A stretch of 64,000 nucleotides of DNA from Diadema setosum (taxonomy: Eukaryota > Echinodermata > Echinoidea > Diadematoida > Diadematidae), in the NCBI GenBank assembly GCA_033980235.1, contig CM067080.1, positions 1,717,501 through 1,781,500 on the forward strand, written 5' to 3'. Below the pieces are notes generated by a model, which was given only the letters and a program-made list of their open reading frames with translations, had not been told where the DNA came from and searched no databases. Below are positions 36,577-48,491 of this stretch, one piece after another (positions within the stretch are counted from its first letter, which is position 1; each line of letters begins with the position of its first letter). The translations under genes and the position numbers were made by a program.

Positions 36577-39500
36577 TATATTATATATACATATGTGTGT
36601 GTGTGTGTGTGTGTGTGTTTGTATGTTCGTGTGTGTAAATAAGTCTGTACTATATTTTCACATTTCTCTGTGTATATGCTCGTCTCCCAACCTGTCTGTC
36701 TTTCTGCCTGTATATATATATATATCCACTTTCTCTGTCTCTCTCTCTCCCTCCCTCCCTGCCTTCCATTCTCGTTTTTGTAGTACAATATTGTTTCCTT
36801 TGCATTGATGAATGGTATCGGGATTATTGGAGTATCGTTTTCTTCACATTGGTGATCGGCGTCGGGATTATTGTAGTATTGTTTCCTTTGCATTGGTGAA
36901 TGGTATCGGGATTAGTATCGTTTCCTTTACATTGGTGAATGGTATCGGGATTATTGGAGTATCGTTTTCTTCACATTGGTGATCGGCGTCGGGATTATTG
37001 TAGTATTGTTTCCTTTGCATTGGTGAATGGTATCGGGATTAGTATCGTTTCCTTTACATTGGTGAATGGTGTCGGGATTATTGTATCATAGTATCGTTTC
37101 CTTTGCATTGATGAATGGTATCGGATTATTGTAGCATTGTTTCCTTTGCATTGGTGAATGGTATCGGGATTATTATCGTTTCCTTTACATTGGCGAATGG
37201 TGTCGGGATTATTGTATCATAGTATCGTTTCCTTTGCATTGATGAATGGTATCGGATTATTGTAGTATTGTTTCCTTTGCATTGGTGAATGGTATCGGGA
37301 TTAGTATCGTTTCCTTTACATTGGTGAATGGTGTCGGGATTATTGTATCATAGTATCGTTTCCTTTGCATTGATGAATGGTATCGGATTCTTGTAGTATT
37401 GTTTCCTTTGCATTGGTGAATGGTATCGGGATTAGTATCGTTTCCTTTACATTGGCGAATGGTGTCGGGATTATTGTATCATAGTATCGTTTCCTTTGCA
37501 TTGATGAATGGTATCGGATTATTGTAGTATTGCTTCCTTTGCATTGGTGAATGGTATCGGGATTAGTATCGTTTCCTTTACATTGGTGAATGGCGTCGGG
37601 ATTATTGTATCATAGTATCGTTTCCTTTGCATTGATGAATGGTATCGGATTATTGTAGTATTGTTTCCTTTGCATTGATGAATGATATCGGGATTATTGT
37701 AGTATCAATTAATTTGTATTGGTGAATGGTATCGGATTATTGTAGTATCGTTTCCTTTGCATTGATGAATGGTATCGGGATTGTTGCAGTATCGTTTCCT
37801 TTGCATTGGTGAATGACATGAATGGTATGGGATTATTGCAGTATTGTTTCCTTTGCATTGATGAATGGTATCGGGATTATTGTAGTGTCAATTAATTTGT
37901 ATTGGTGAATGGTATCGGATTATTGTAGTATCGTTTCCTTTGCATTGTTGAATGGTATCGGGAAACGAGGTGATCAGTGCTATTCTTTTTGTGTTTCGCC
38001 GACGAATGCGATACGTGTATTTGTAATGTAATTAATTGTGTGATCTCTCATCACATATAGGGCGCACGACAGCTGCAGGACCCATCCGTGTCTATTGTTG
38101 GGAGGATCTTCTTGTTTGACTTTAACCATCCTGATGAAGACCCCGAAGAGGTGACAGTAGAAGGAGGCGGTATCCATGACAACGGCTGGATTCCTCTCGG
38201 AATGGATGTCTGGGAGAGTGGGCCTAAAGGTATCTGACATAACATTTTCATAAAAGAACTAAAACAAACAAGCAATGTATGAGATCTAACTCCAAAGTAA
38301 AACGAAACATAGACCTACTTCAGACATATTCACTGAATATGTGAGATAATGGTGTCAATTGTAACAAGTAGAATGCTACAGGGGACTAAGAAAAGATGTT
38401 CTCGGTATGATGACTCTAATTTCGGGCTCGTAATCACTACTGTTTGTTTCTCTCTTTCATTTTCCAGCTGACAAGATGGCTGGATCAGGGAGTTCTCTTT
38501 CCACCTCCCTGGCTTAATATCAAATATTCAGCTGGTCTTCCATGGGCTCCAGTTGTGAGTGCAACTGATGGGGCGGACCACTTTACCGGGTTTTGCACCC
38601 CGCCCTGTCGTCTTTTCTCGTTATCACTAACATTATTTGTGTGTCTTTTTTTTTTTTGTTTTCAGACAAGCCCACCTTCACGTTGTATGTTGTGAATCGG
38701 AAAAAGGGGCATGTTGGCATTGAAGTGTTTGACTTTATGAGACGAGACAAAAAGCCGATCCTCAAGCACAGACGAAAAATAACGGACCAGAATATTTGGA
38801 GGTAAGTTCATTGTCCGGTCGAATGGTTAAGGTAGTAATATGTTAAGTCCTGTCGTCTGATGGTGGATCCGTTTTCGGTGACATTACTAGTATGTAGTGC
38901 ACCTCACAAATGAGAATGAAAAGTAAGAATGCAAGTGACGTCATTACCATGTGACAAATAAAGATTAAAGGTACTGTTTACCTTTGGGAGCAGTGATGTA
39001 AAACATGTTCAAGATATCACTTTTGAAGCATACAACTGTGTGGGTCAGTTGTATCACAAAACATCCTACATATAAAATTTTTGCAACAAAGCCTAAAATA
39101 TAAGGAGATATCACTATTTTTCTCATTAGGCCATAACTGCCATGACTGTAGACGGGTTAGTCTGGAAATAATTATCTTCAATAACTATTGTTCACATTTT
39201 GTATATTTAACAATATTCAACATTGGATATACTGGTTCAAATTTTTACATTTGCTGTTTCTATCATTAACTCACATTTTATAACTATTTTGAAGCACTAA
39301 TGCTGGGAATTTGTTTTATGTATTCTGCAAATGGTAAATTATGCCTTTAAGACCATGCTTCTTGGCGTCATGACATTCAAAATGGTGGTTACAGTCTGTT
39401 CGTTTGTTTTCTCTTGAGTTGTTTGTTTGTACATTTGGGTTTTTTTTACTGAGATGCCGCCTGCTTTAAAAATGATTTTTTTTTTTAATCAAAAGAGATG

Positions 39501-40289
39501 TGTAGGCCTACCTTTAATTCTCTCTAAAGGAACTTGTTCAGTATTGAATAATAGATTCAGTCGTATTATGCAAGATATTTTGGATAGAGCGGCTTGTCGA
39601 GACAGTTGATGGCAGCAGTATCTCAAGTTCTCGCAGAACTTGTCAGTTTCGAAGTTGCCTGGAAAGAAAGAAATTGTTTAAAAACATTGCATTAAAAGTA
39701 TTTGAGGTGAATATTTGTTAGCTCCCGAGTATTTTACGTTAATGATTGTAACATTTCGCCCGTATACAATAAAGATAAAAACTCTGTCACCAACAGCTCA
39801 TAGTGAAATATCTGCTCTTCACCACTTAAAACATTCAGATCGACACATCTGAAACGGTGTAAAGCCATAAAGCTATTCGTTATTGCTGTATGAATCACTC
39901 TCCTAGTATATTTCGATTGCCTTTGCCGACAATGACTGAGTAATGCGCTTGTGAGATGAATATTACTTAAAACATCTTGGTAATTTTAAAAATGTGTCCG
40001 CAGGCCAAACGATCTTATTCTTGTGGGCGAGGAACAATTCTACGTCACAAACGACGGATACCTACCTAAACTTGTTGCCAATGTGGAACTGGTCCTAGGC
40101 CTGAAAGTCGGTACTGTTGCATATTATGACGCTGGGGAGGCTCGAATCGTGATAACTGGAATTGGAATGGCGAATGGCATTAACGTGTCCCCTGATAAGA
40201 AGTAAGTATTATTGCGACTCTTTTCTGTATTGTGGCGTCTGCATGAAACAGGTGTGAATATCTGAAATATATCTTTGTATGTATGTATG

Positions 40290-40322
<33 letters not shown>

Positions 40323-40360
40323 TTACATTTATATAGTTATATATAACTCTTTTTACATTG

Positions 40361-40442
<82 letters not shown>

Positions 40443-41414
40443 CACACACTCAGCAAAAAAAGAAAGTAAACACTTTTTACAGTTAATATTTTTCATAGGA
40501 GATTTTTGATAAAAATCAATGTGTCGTACACCATATCAAAGAGGATTGTTTAATAAATTGGCCATCAACCTGCTAGGTTTATACAAAGGGAAATTTTATG
40601 CATGAGTGAATACATTCGTTTTTGTCCTCCAAGGAAGAAAAGTAAAAATTGCAGAATTGGACATGCTGAAATTCATTTGGAAATGCCCTTCAAAATAGCA
40701 AATGATAACAAAAGACCAATTTAACGCAATGAGAGACATGAATGAAACAGCAGAAATAAGTTTCCGTTCCCTTGTTTCCCTTTATATTCAAAACAAAAAC
40801 GCAGTTGGGAAACTAAAGGTGGAACATAAGCATTTTCCATCAATTCAAACTTTAAATCACTTAGGGATTATAAGCCGTCAGGTCTATAAAATCGACAGAA
40901 TTTCTTCATTTTACCTTTTGATTAAGGAATTTATGAATGCACGAGACAAACTCAAGAACCAAATATTATTTCAAATTTTCTTAATTTGGAATAGCGTTTC
41001 ATATTTCTTTTCTTTGTTACCCTAACTTTTCTCTTATGTCTTTTGACTGCGGATTTGACGGAAGATTCTTCATTTTCCTCCATTATTTTTTGTCTTTCTT
41101 TATCTTTGGAGGGTTACAGGGACATTATTGAGATCATAGGTTGATTTTTGCAAATTAATTTGCATTTCTATTGTGTTGAATTTGTCTTTTTATCTCATTA
41201 TAATATGGAAGAGCAAATATGCTTGAATAACAAATTGTCCATTTTGCAATTTTCACTTTTCTGCCTTGGAAGAGAAAAACGAAAGATAACATTTTCATTG
41301 ACCTACTAGGGTGATAGCTAATTAATATGGTGTATAAAACACCATTTTAAACCAGGATATGAGAAAGATAAACTTGAAAAAGTGTTTACTTTCTTTTCTT
41401 TCTTTTTTGCTGAG

Positions 41415-41460
<46 letters not shown>

Positions 41461-42404
41461 TATATTTGTCATTCCCGTTTGGAGCCCGTATTTGACCTTC
41501 TCCTTATATTGTCTTAAATGCTCGCAACCACGTTGTGAAGCTTTATACGAATTATCATGAATATTGACAATTGCTTTCCGTAACGAAGAATGACATGTTT
41601 GTGATTAACTTGTTGTAATTTCATTTTCAAATGTATTGCTGATGCCAAGCCGTACCTACCCCACAGACACGTTGGGTATATGATGTTCCTGTTTATCCTA
41701 GTTAGTGTGATCACACCGGGTTTCCTGGGCCCTGTTTCATAAAGCTGTTCGTAAAGTTACGCAAGACTTTACGAAGGACTGGAAAATGAAGTGCCAAAAT
41801 GCATGCGATTTTTTTTTCTTACGTTTTTAACAATGTACGACTGTATGTCAATATTCATCTATACAGGGGGAAAATACACTTTCAACTAAAAGCATGTGTT
41901 AACATGTTAGAATTAATAATCAATAATTTTATCTACAAATTTCAACTTTAGCTATTGACATTAACGATGATTAGGAAACCACTTGGCTTGCCATATTGAA
42001 GTTGTTTGTAAAGTCGTGCCTAACCTTACGAACAGCTGTATGAAACAGGGCCCTAAGCTGAATTGATACCACGTAAAATACTACTGAAGCCTGTGATAAT
42101 GCTGACAAAAAATTGAAATGTTGGGAATTATTTCTGATTTTTTTTTTTCATGGGGAAATTTGCAGCGCGACTCGCTTATCCCAAACACACATACTGTAAA
42201 TATTCAATTCAATTCAATTCATTCATGTTCATTCCTTTTTTCCAACAAAACATAACACAGAATGAATTAGGAATTGTATCATATGCAAATATTCAACTGT
42301 GCAAAGGATAATTGATAGTTAACAAATAAAGATATACATGCATACCGGCAAAATAGAATATGAATAGAGCGTCTCTTTTATTTTTTCTCCGTCTCCCCCC
42401 CCCC

Positions 42405-42437
<33 letters not shown>

Positions 42438-42452
42438 ACAAACACACACACA

Positions 42453-42492
<40 letters not shown>

Positions 42493-42708
42493 ATGATACT
42501 TATAGTCCACGTGTTGGTACCAGTACAGAAGAGTAAACGTTCCTATGACTTGTCTACCACTTATGTATTATTATACAGAGAATAGAGCCATCTTGTTTAC
42601 TTTCATAATTGTCATTATCGACCCTGAGGAAGACGTATATATTCGTCGAAAATTTGGTGTGAATAAATAGCACTGTTGGACTGAAATGCATTACCACCCT
42701 ACTTCGTC

Positions 42709-42786
<78 letters not shown>

Positions 42787-43705
42787 CTCTCTCTGTTTCT
42801 ACCTTAACATTTACATATCATCTTTCTTTACAGGTTGCTCTACGTTGCTGCCGCCACAGAGAAGAAAATCTACGTCTACAAAGTAAACGTAGATGGAAGC
42901 TTCACACAAGTCCAGGTTTGCTTTCTTCCCCGAATTGTGATTTACACAGTAGGAACCTGTTGAAAAAAAAAAACCCAACAAAACAAAAACAGATCCTCAT
43001 TCCAGTGATAAGCATACTGTATCTTAAAATACCAAAAATAAGAATTCCCGGGGTCATCCCACAAGACCGACACCCACAAGGACTACCACACATTGGGGAA
43101 TTCGGGTACACATCACGAGCCCACATACAGCCCACGAGTCATACAAATCACGAGTCATACAGCCCATGAGTTCGACACTAGGCAAATAAAGCCCAAGAGT
43201 TCGACACTTTATAGGTAAAAACAGCCCACGAGTTCGACAGGTACAACACGGGGCGTAATGTGTCGGTCTCGTGGGCCTTGTTAGCTAAGTGTCGAACTAA
43301 TGGGCTGTATGACTCGTGAGCTGTATAACTCACGGAGTGTATGACTCGTGAGCTGTATGACTCGTGGGCTGTATGACTCGTGGGTGTCGGTCTCGTGACG
43401 TGCACCCGAATTCCCGAATGTGTGGTATAGTCCTTGCTATATGTCTTGGGAAAAACAGTAAAGGCCACAAAAACTGAGAATAACGAAAGATAAATCTGCG
43501 ACTGTGGGATCCCTTATCAAAATAATTTAATTTATTGTTATCTTTTTTATCCGTGTTCGTTTGTATGTTTTGCATGTGTGTTGTGACAAGCTGATGCCTA
43601 TTCCAAATCATTTCCCAGTTCTTATAGGCCTCTGTTGTCGTGAGGTTATAATATTTCAGTTTGGAAAGGCTATATCGAAAGAAGGGTCGTTGAATAAATG
43701 GTGTA

Positions 43706-43751
<46 letters not shown>

Positions 43752-45278
43752 TTATGTATATATATTAAAATTATTTTGGAAGGGAGTAGCTGGGTGGTTA
43801 TTGAGGAGATTGTAGCAAAAATGACCGCTTTTAAAACCCATAAATCTTATTGAACGAAGGATTGATGTATCTCTTATGCTTACTTGCCTATTTCTATCTC
43901 ATTGTTGTTGTTTTTTATTATTAGCACATGTAATTTTGTTGTGTGTACGCATAATCATAGGTGTAGAAATCATGTGTGTAGGTACCCTTTAATGTCCACG
44001 AGGGGGTATTTATTCTTATTTTTCCTTTACATTTCTATTGATTTCTCTGTCGTTGTTGTTTCTAATATTCATGTAAAATTTCCTTGCGTCCAAGAACCAT
44101 ATTCCGCAAACGACTATACATTAACCCATCGCGTGCTCTGAGTGCTTATTGGCACAGAAAATCCCATAGCATTGTACACACTGTAAAAAAGTCCGAAGCA
44201 CCGAAAGGGTTAGGCCTAATCAAAACCTGATTGTCATTGATTTTATTCCTTTTTATCATCACTGACGGACAGGTGGTCGCACTCACTTCAATACCAGACA
44301 ACATCGATGTCGACAAGAACGACGGGTCGTTGTGGGTCGGGTGTCATCCTTCCATGTATGCCGTCATCATCCATACTGGCTTTGGGCAGGTATACCGAAA
44401 TCGAACATTCTCAAATCTACACAGAAGATGGCTTAAAAAACCGTTGTATTAGTGCTCCCCCCACTCAAGTCTTCAAAGTCAAGTTTCTCGCAGTAGAGTT
44501 AACACAATGGCCCGAATTCCTTGTCCATGGTTTAAGCCATGGACAAAGACCGTGGAGCGCCAAGTGTCGCATGGAATATTTCGTTACGAAATCAGTCATT
44601 TCTTCGACGAAATTACTATTTCGTTACAAAATAATCAGTTTCAAGACTAAACCGTCTGCAGTTATGATTTATTGAGAAAAATAGTGATATCTCCTTATAT
44701 TTTAGTCTTTACTGCAAAAATTTCATACGGTATAAGATGTTTTGTGGTACAACTAACCTACACATATGCATCGAATGTGATCTCTTGAAAAAGAAATGTT
44801 AAATCACTGCTCCTAAAGGTCCATAGGACCTTTAAATATTGCAACCTGATGTATATGGACGTTGCAAAGGCAAAAAGAATTCCCCATAGCCGATTTTCTT
44901 GTTGTCATTTGGGTACTAAAGCCGTAATGAGCAATATAATAGTCTGAACTACGGCTCGATATGATCTTAATCTTCGCCATATTTCGAACATATTCTTGGA
45001 GCTAACTAGTGTTATTTCATGCTGAAGCTTGCCTTAGAGTATCTAACTGTGCCCTTCAGATTCAAACGGCCCTCAATGAAATTTGGGAATTTTTTTCACC
45101 TGGATAACAGATTCTCAAGATCAACTTGGACACCGCTCTCAACTATACCATCAGAGAGGTTTTTGCAGACGACACGGGTTTGATTCAAGGAAGCAGCATC
45201 GCCTGTCGCCATGGAGATGCAATCATAATTGGAACAGTCAAAGCAAAAGCTGCATACTGCGAGTTACTTACCAATTAG
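32601..45278 (+). CDS. Paraoxonase-like protein A, nine exons, 356 residues
   Basis: Six-bladed propeller of the PON family, calcium-dependent lactonases/esterases. Exons: 32601-32674, 35972-36042, 36453-36508, 38061-38229, 38666-38801, 40004-40201, 42834-42915, 44273-44389 and 45111-45278, all with GT/AG ends and consistent phases. The N-terminus [17 protein letters not shown] is a retained-signal or anchor-like helix, as in PON1. Calcium ligands are present: E53/D54 (GSEDIVV), N171 (RPNDL), N226 (ANGIN) and D271/N272 (PDNIDVD). The disulfide pair C42 and C351 (AYCELL) and VGCHP are also kept. The two family catalytic histidines are not: the PHGI position is PLGM (L113) and the VVNH position is VVNR (R135). 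Length equals the family norm (~355). Intron 3 carries a 1.2-kb minisatellite. First of three tandem copies; enzymatic activity uncertain. Confidence 0.92.
33130..33390. repeat. Inverted-repeat element with telomere-like core
   Basis: The left arm (AATTAACCCGGGTCTAGGGG, then CAATTACCCCGG) and the right arm (GGTAATTGCCCGGATACGTA, then TTAACCCTAT) are partly complementary. Between them lie degenerate CCTAA/CCCTAA words, including CCTAACCCTAACCC near 33249, and a poly-G tract at 33306-33325. It lies in intron 1 of gene A. Confidence 0.6.
34331..34960. mobile_element. Long foldback element, 'cacgagttcgacacta' family (copy 1, interrupted)
   Basis: The left arm carries TCACGAGACCGACACCCACG, 'tacagcccacgaatcatac' and 'ccatgagttcgacacta'. 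The right arm carries the reverse complements: 'tagtgtcgg', GACTCGTGGGCTGTATGACT, GGGTGTCGGTCTTGTGGGAT. A segment at about 34425-34771 with its own ends (CAGAGACTCCAAC..GTGGAGTCTCTG) is nested inside. Lies in intron 1 of gene A. Confidence 0.75.
35012..35400 (-). mobile_element. tRNA-derived SINE (copy 1)
   Basis: Read on the minus strand, the head is tRNA-like: TGGCTGAGTGGATAAGAG (box A) and GGTTCGTGGGTTCGAGCCC (box B) within ~75 bases of 35398. A body follows with 'tataaatgggtacc', ending in a (TTA)n tail at 35012-35031. The acceptor stem is not complete, so this is a retroposon and not a tRNA gene. Lies in intron 1 of gene A. Confidence 0.85.
35564..35589. repeat. 26-bp perfect palindrome
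   Basis: GACCAAGGAGCTA is followed immediately by its exact reverse complement, with no loop. It sits at the edge of a dispersed MITE-like repeat. Confidence 0.95.
35592..35897 (+). mobile_element. Dispersed MITE-like repeat, family 'TTGTCCgATTTTCCTCAAAC' (copy 2)
   Basis: Shares GATTGTCCGATTTTCCTCAA, 'actgatgtgttctac', 'actcaatccacatg' and a TGGACTTGTCCTTT terminus with the related copies. It lies just upstream of exon 2 of gene A. Confidence 0.65.
36515..36620. repeat. (TA)n and (GT)n microsatellites directly after exon 3 of gene A
   Basis: (TA)n at about 36518-36570 and (TG)n at 36594-36618, beginning within ten bases of the exon 3 donor. Confidence 0.95.
36783..37968 (+). repeat. Minisatellite with 131-bp higher-order units in intron 3 of gene A
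   Basis: The monomer is TTTCCTTTGCATTGATGAAT followed by GGTATCGGGATTATTG. Three monomer variants of 39, 49 and 43 bases form a 131-bp block. Marker ATCGTTTCCTTTGCATTGAT starts at 37093, 37224, 37355, 37486 and 37617, exactly 131 apart each time. A different 127-bp block occurs twice at the left (marker GGAGTATCGTTTTC at 36829 and 36956). Monomers become irregular after 37680. Confidence 0.95.
38965..39350 (+). mobile_element. MITE-like element, family 'AAAGGTACTGTTTACC' (copy 2)
   Basis: Starts TTAAAGGTACTGTTTACC and ends GGTAAATTATGCCTTTAA, which are inverted termini. Shares GGGTCAGTTGTATCACAAAA and CCTAAAATATAAGGAGATAT with copy 1. Lies in intron 5 of gene A. Confidence 0.85.
40290..40440. 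repeat. (TA)n microsatellite, interrupted
   Basis: Long alternating TA runs at 40290-40316 and 40366-40436 in intron 6 of gene A. Confidence 0.95.
40449..41414. mobile_element. Inverted-repeat DNA transposon remnant inserted in (TA)n
   Basis: The left end (CTCAGCAAAAAAAGAAAGTA, then AACACTTTTT) is mirrored at the right end (AAAAAGTGTTTACTTTCTTT, then TTTTTTGCTGAG). Both flanks are (TA)n, consistent with insertion at a TA-rich target. The 966-bp interior has a 107-codon frame at 40702-41025 that does not resemble a transposase I know. Probably a deleted or non-autonomous copy. Confidence 0.8.
41727..42054. mobile_element. MITE with GGGCCCTGTTTCATAAAG termini
   Basis: GGGCCCTGTTTCATAAAGCT at the left is mirrored by AGCTGTATGAAACAGGGCCC at the right, extended by GTTCGTAA/TTACGAAC. 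The ~328-bp body is non-coding. Lies in intron 6 of gene A. Confidence 0.9.
42375..42490. repeat. Compound microsatellite (CT)n-(CA)n-(TA)n
   Basis: CT, CA and TA runs follow each other at about 42403-42489. A further (TA)n is at 42713-42782 and another at 43711-43745. Confidence 0.95.
43079..43434. mobile_element. Long foldback element, 'cacgagttcgacacta' family (copy 2)
   Basis: The left arm (GGACTACCACACATTGGGGA, then ATTCGGGTACACATCACGAG) pairs with the right arm (CTCGTGACGTGCACCCGAAT, then TCCCGAATGTGTGGTATAGT). The interior consists of CCCACGAGTCATACAG / TTCGACACT words on one side and their complements on the other, so nearly the whole ~355 bp can fold back. The same words form the element at 34331-34960. 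Confidence 0.85.
44519..44549. repeat. Short hairpin CTTGTCCATGG / CCATGGACAAAG
   Basis: Inverted arms TTGTCCATGG and CCATGGACAA are separated by six bases in intron 8 of gene A. Confidence 0.8.
44634..44835 (-). mobile_element. MITE-like element, family 'AAAGGTACTGTTTACC' (copy 3, truncated)
   Basis: Inverted relative to the other copies: AGTGATATCTCCTTATATTT and GGTACAACTAACC match their reverse complement, and it ends TAGGACCTTTAA. The other terminus is missing or strongly diverged. Confidence 0.7.
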
Positions 45279-48239
45279 ATAAAAAGAGCATACCATACGA
45301 TTTTCTCTCATTATGCAATCATTATAATCTCCTTTTCCTAATCGTCTTCAAAAAATAAGTATCATCTATAGGGCTTTTTAGGTAGGCCTACATCTGCAGT
45401 GGCCCCACAATTGACTTTAGATAGTACCATGAGCTCTCTAAAACAACAAAGACAAGAGCAAAAAGAAAGCGATTTTGAATTCCTGAATTTCATCTTCAAA
45501 TCCCTTGATATGCTGGTCCTTACAGTCATGTCAACCAATATCATTGTTTACCAGTGAAGACGTAAAGTAACGTGGTATGTTCATGGAAGGCGACAAATGA
45601 ACACACGCGGAAGAGTTCCAGTGTTTCTCAAACCTCATGTTCAACAACTGACAATGAAAAGTTGTATTCTCGAGTGACGTAGTGTGTATTCTCATGGTCA
45701 GTTATACGTCAATTCTGGTAGACCTTGAGTGAAAACAAACAGCTCGATTGTACAGTATATAAGTGCTGAGCAAGCTTGAGCGTGCCTATGCCGCGAGTGA
45801 ATGCAGTGAGTGGACGAACTTACGTGGTGATACAGAAGACACAGTACGGCGTCGGCATTAAGAATCCTCTAGCTGCCATTCTTTCCTGTAATTTGTCAAT
45901 AGCATTTTTGTGGCTATCAGAAATGTTAAGATGGACCATATCTGCCAGTTTCATGGAATTTCAAAGCCAATGATGGAAGAAAGTAGATAATTTCGTCTCA
46001 AAAATAAGTCGATCGTCGGTTTGTTTTCACTCCAGTCGCCGGATGCCCGACCATTAGAATATAGATCAGATCCTATACTCCTTACCTCATGTCTCCATAA
46101 AGTCTAAACTTGCAAGACGAAATCGTACACGACGTACACACAATGTTAAAGCCCGCTGCACACTACACAATCAGACGGTCGTACGACCTTAAGACCGGAA
46201 GTGTGACGTCCACAGCCTTGCCAGTGTCCAGTCGTACAGCTGGGTCTTTACAGTGCCAGTCCTAGAAATTTTGACTTCTCGAATTTTCACGACCGGTCGT
46301 TGCCTCTCTGGTCGTGCGACTGGTCTGATCGTGTAGTGTGCGACGGACTTGTTATGCAGTTTACAGGCAAGATGTGATGGATACTGAAATTATGATAGTA
46401 TTGTGCAATCTGTATTATACACCTTGTCTCTCACCACATTACTTTTTTGATAGTGCGCATTTAAAAATGATCAAGGTGCTTGTGTCTCGAGCAAAGAAAA
46501 ATGTGTTGCAACGGGGAATCTGTAAATTACAATTTCAGATTGGATTCAATTTGATTTGATATGAGTTGTGATTCTATCCGCATATCCATGAATCAGAATA
46601 ATGTCCATCAAAATATCTTGATTGCAAGGAATACATTTTGTACTTTTGTTAATTGTCAATGGTCAGTGGTGTATTATCTATAAAGCGCTTGCAAACATTT
46701 TGTATTAATAGGGTCTACATAATTTTTATATCTTATAACTTTTTTTTTTTGCTATTTGTATCATCACAATATCTTTCCATACAAAAACATAAAAAAGGCT
46801 TAACAAACGAAGCGTGAATTAAGCATATTATTTTCATTATACATCTATACGGCGTGAGGCTGGTTTGATATGCCTGTAACCCGTAGACAACAGTGCATAA
46901 CATTAAAGAACATAATGGACGTCGCAAAGTTTTGTCACAAAGTTTGAATTTCAGATGCCTTTTCCAATCAAGTACACCTGCAGTTAGTGTTACTATTTGA
47001 TGTGAGTGTTTTGCTATTTTCTTCTGAATTAAAATATATATTCTAACTGAAATTTTATGAAGAGATGAATATTAGTACAAAATGCAAATATATAGATATT
47101 CAATATCAAAATATTTACACCTTATGAATACAATATTTTTACAATCATTTTTTAAAAATCATTTTGTATTGTTTTAGTTCAGACATGTTTCGTTTTGTCT
47201 GATGAATTAATGCTTTGTTCTCTGGTCATCCGAATTTGATAGGTCTTTTTTTTAAATATATTTTGACATAAAACATAATGTTGATATAAAACGTTGATTT
47301 TAAATTATACATTGTAAAGGAAATCTCCATTTCCAAGCCCCGGGCTTTTGCGTAATTTCTTCCTTTACCGCATATGTCTCTGTAAACATTTTGAATGTGA
47401 TTTTATGAAATCAATAAATTGATTTGAATTCAACTTAATTGAGCTGAACTGAATTGAATTGAATTGAATTGAATAGTTTGCGTAAATAAAATCACTATTA
47501 ATGTATAATAATGTACAGATGATATCCCCCGACAATAGTAATAATAATGATAATTATAAACTTGGCTGACCAAGTCAGGTCTATAAGAGTAAATTGATGG
47601 TTCTCAGAAGTCGAGCTGGAGGAGATAAGTTTAGAGACATACATGTACATAGAGCAGAGAAAAATTAAACATGACGATAAGACGTGCAAATGAAGGCGAT
47701 CTTTTGCAGACTTAAATACGAATGTTAGATTTTGCCATTCACCTCCTTCGCGTGCTCCGGGAAATCTGTTTTTGAAAGGAGAAATAATTCGTGCGAGAAC
47801 AGAAACCAGCTAGGTTGATTGATTTGAAAATTTTCTTGATGTATGATTTTACACAATTCCCCTGGGCAAGTATTCCGTAACTCAGATACGGTAAAAATAA
47901 GCGTGAAATACACATTTTGCAAAATATACATGGGGATAAAATGCTTGATTTTCTTCTTAAATCCGATATTTCTTGAAAAGATCTTACACAAGTAATCTAT
48001 GTGACATATCCTCTATATATCGTGGTTAATGTAAAGGTCAAGAAATTTAGACGATTCAAACTTGAATCAAATAGTCATTATTCATTTTTATATCGCCTGG
48101 AAAATGAGTGAGAGAATTACTATCAAAAGAACACATAAAGTGTTTTGTTTAATACATTGAGAGACAAGTTGTTTCCTTAGATAAACAAAATGACGGATAT
48201 CAAGACACATATCAATAACCAGTATCAAGAATATTAAGA
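45279..48239. other. Intergenic between paraoxonase-like genes A and B
   Basis: No additional gene recognised. It contains a foldback element at 46151-46348 and a (GAATT)n tract near 47440-47475. The stretch at about 47560-48240 is duplicated at 57890-58660, upstream of gene C, marking the border of the segmental duplication. Confidence 0.6.
46151..46348. mobile_element. Small foldback element, GCACACTACACAATCAGAC termini
   Basis: CGCTGCACACTACACAATCA at the left pairs with TGATCGTGTAGTGTGCGACG at the right. CGGTCGTACGACC and GGTCGTGCGAC further inside also pair. About 198 bp, non-coding. Confidence 0.85.
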
Positions 48240-48491
48240 GAAACTTCAGTAGCTGTGAGTAGTATTCTTCTCATTAACGATGGTGGCGCTGTGTGGGACA
48301 CTCAGAGTCCACCCCACCTCATATCTATTCACCCCAGTTTGCAGAGATAAGGCGGCAAATGCGTATACTACCTTCGCTCCACCAAGAAGCTCCATGGGTC
48401 CAGGTGTACAGAGGAAACTGTTACAGGTGTGTAATGGATGGTGAGTGAATTGTCTTCCGAATATTTTGGCTGCTCCCCTGACACTGACGAG
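48240..48491 (+). promoter_or_regulatory. Conserved promoter/5'UTR block of gene B
   Basis: Shares GTGAGTGAATTGTCTTCCGA, ATTTTGGCTGCTCCCCTGAC and GATGGTGGCGCT with gene A, and AGCTGTGAGTAGTATTCTTC with gene C. Confidence 0.6.
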
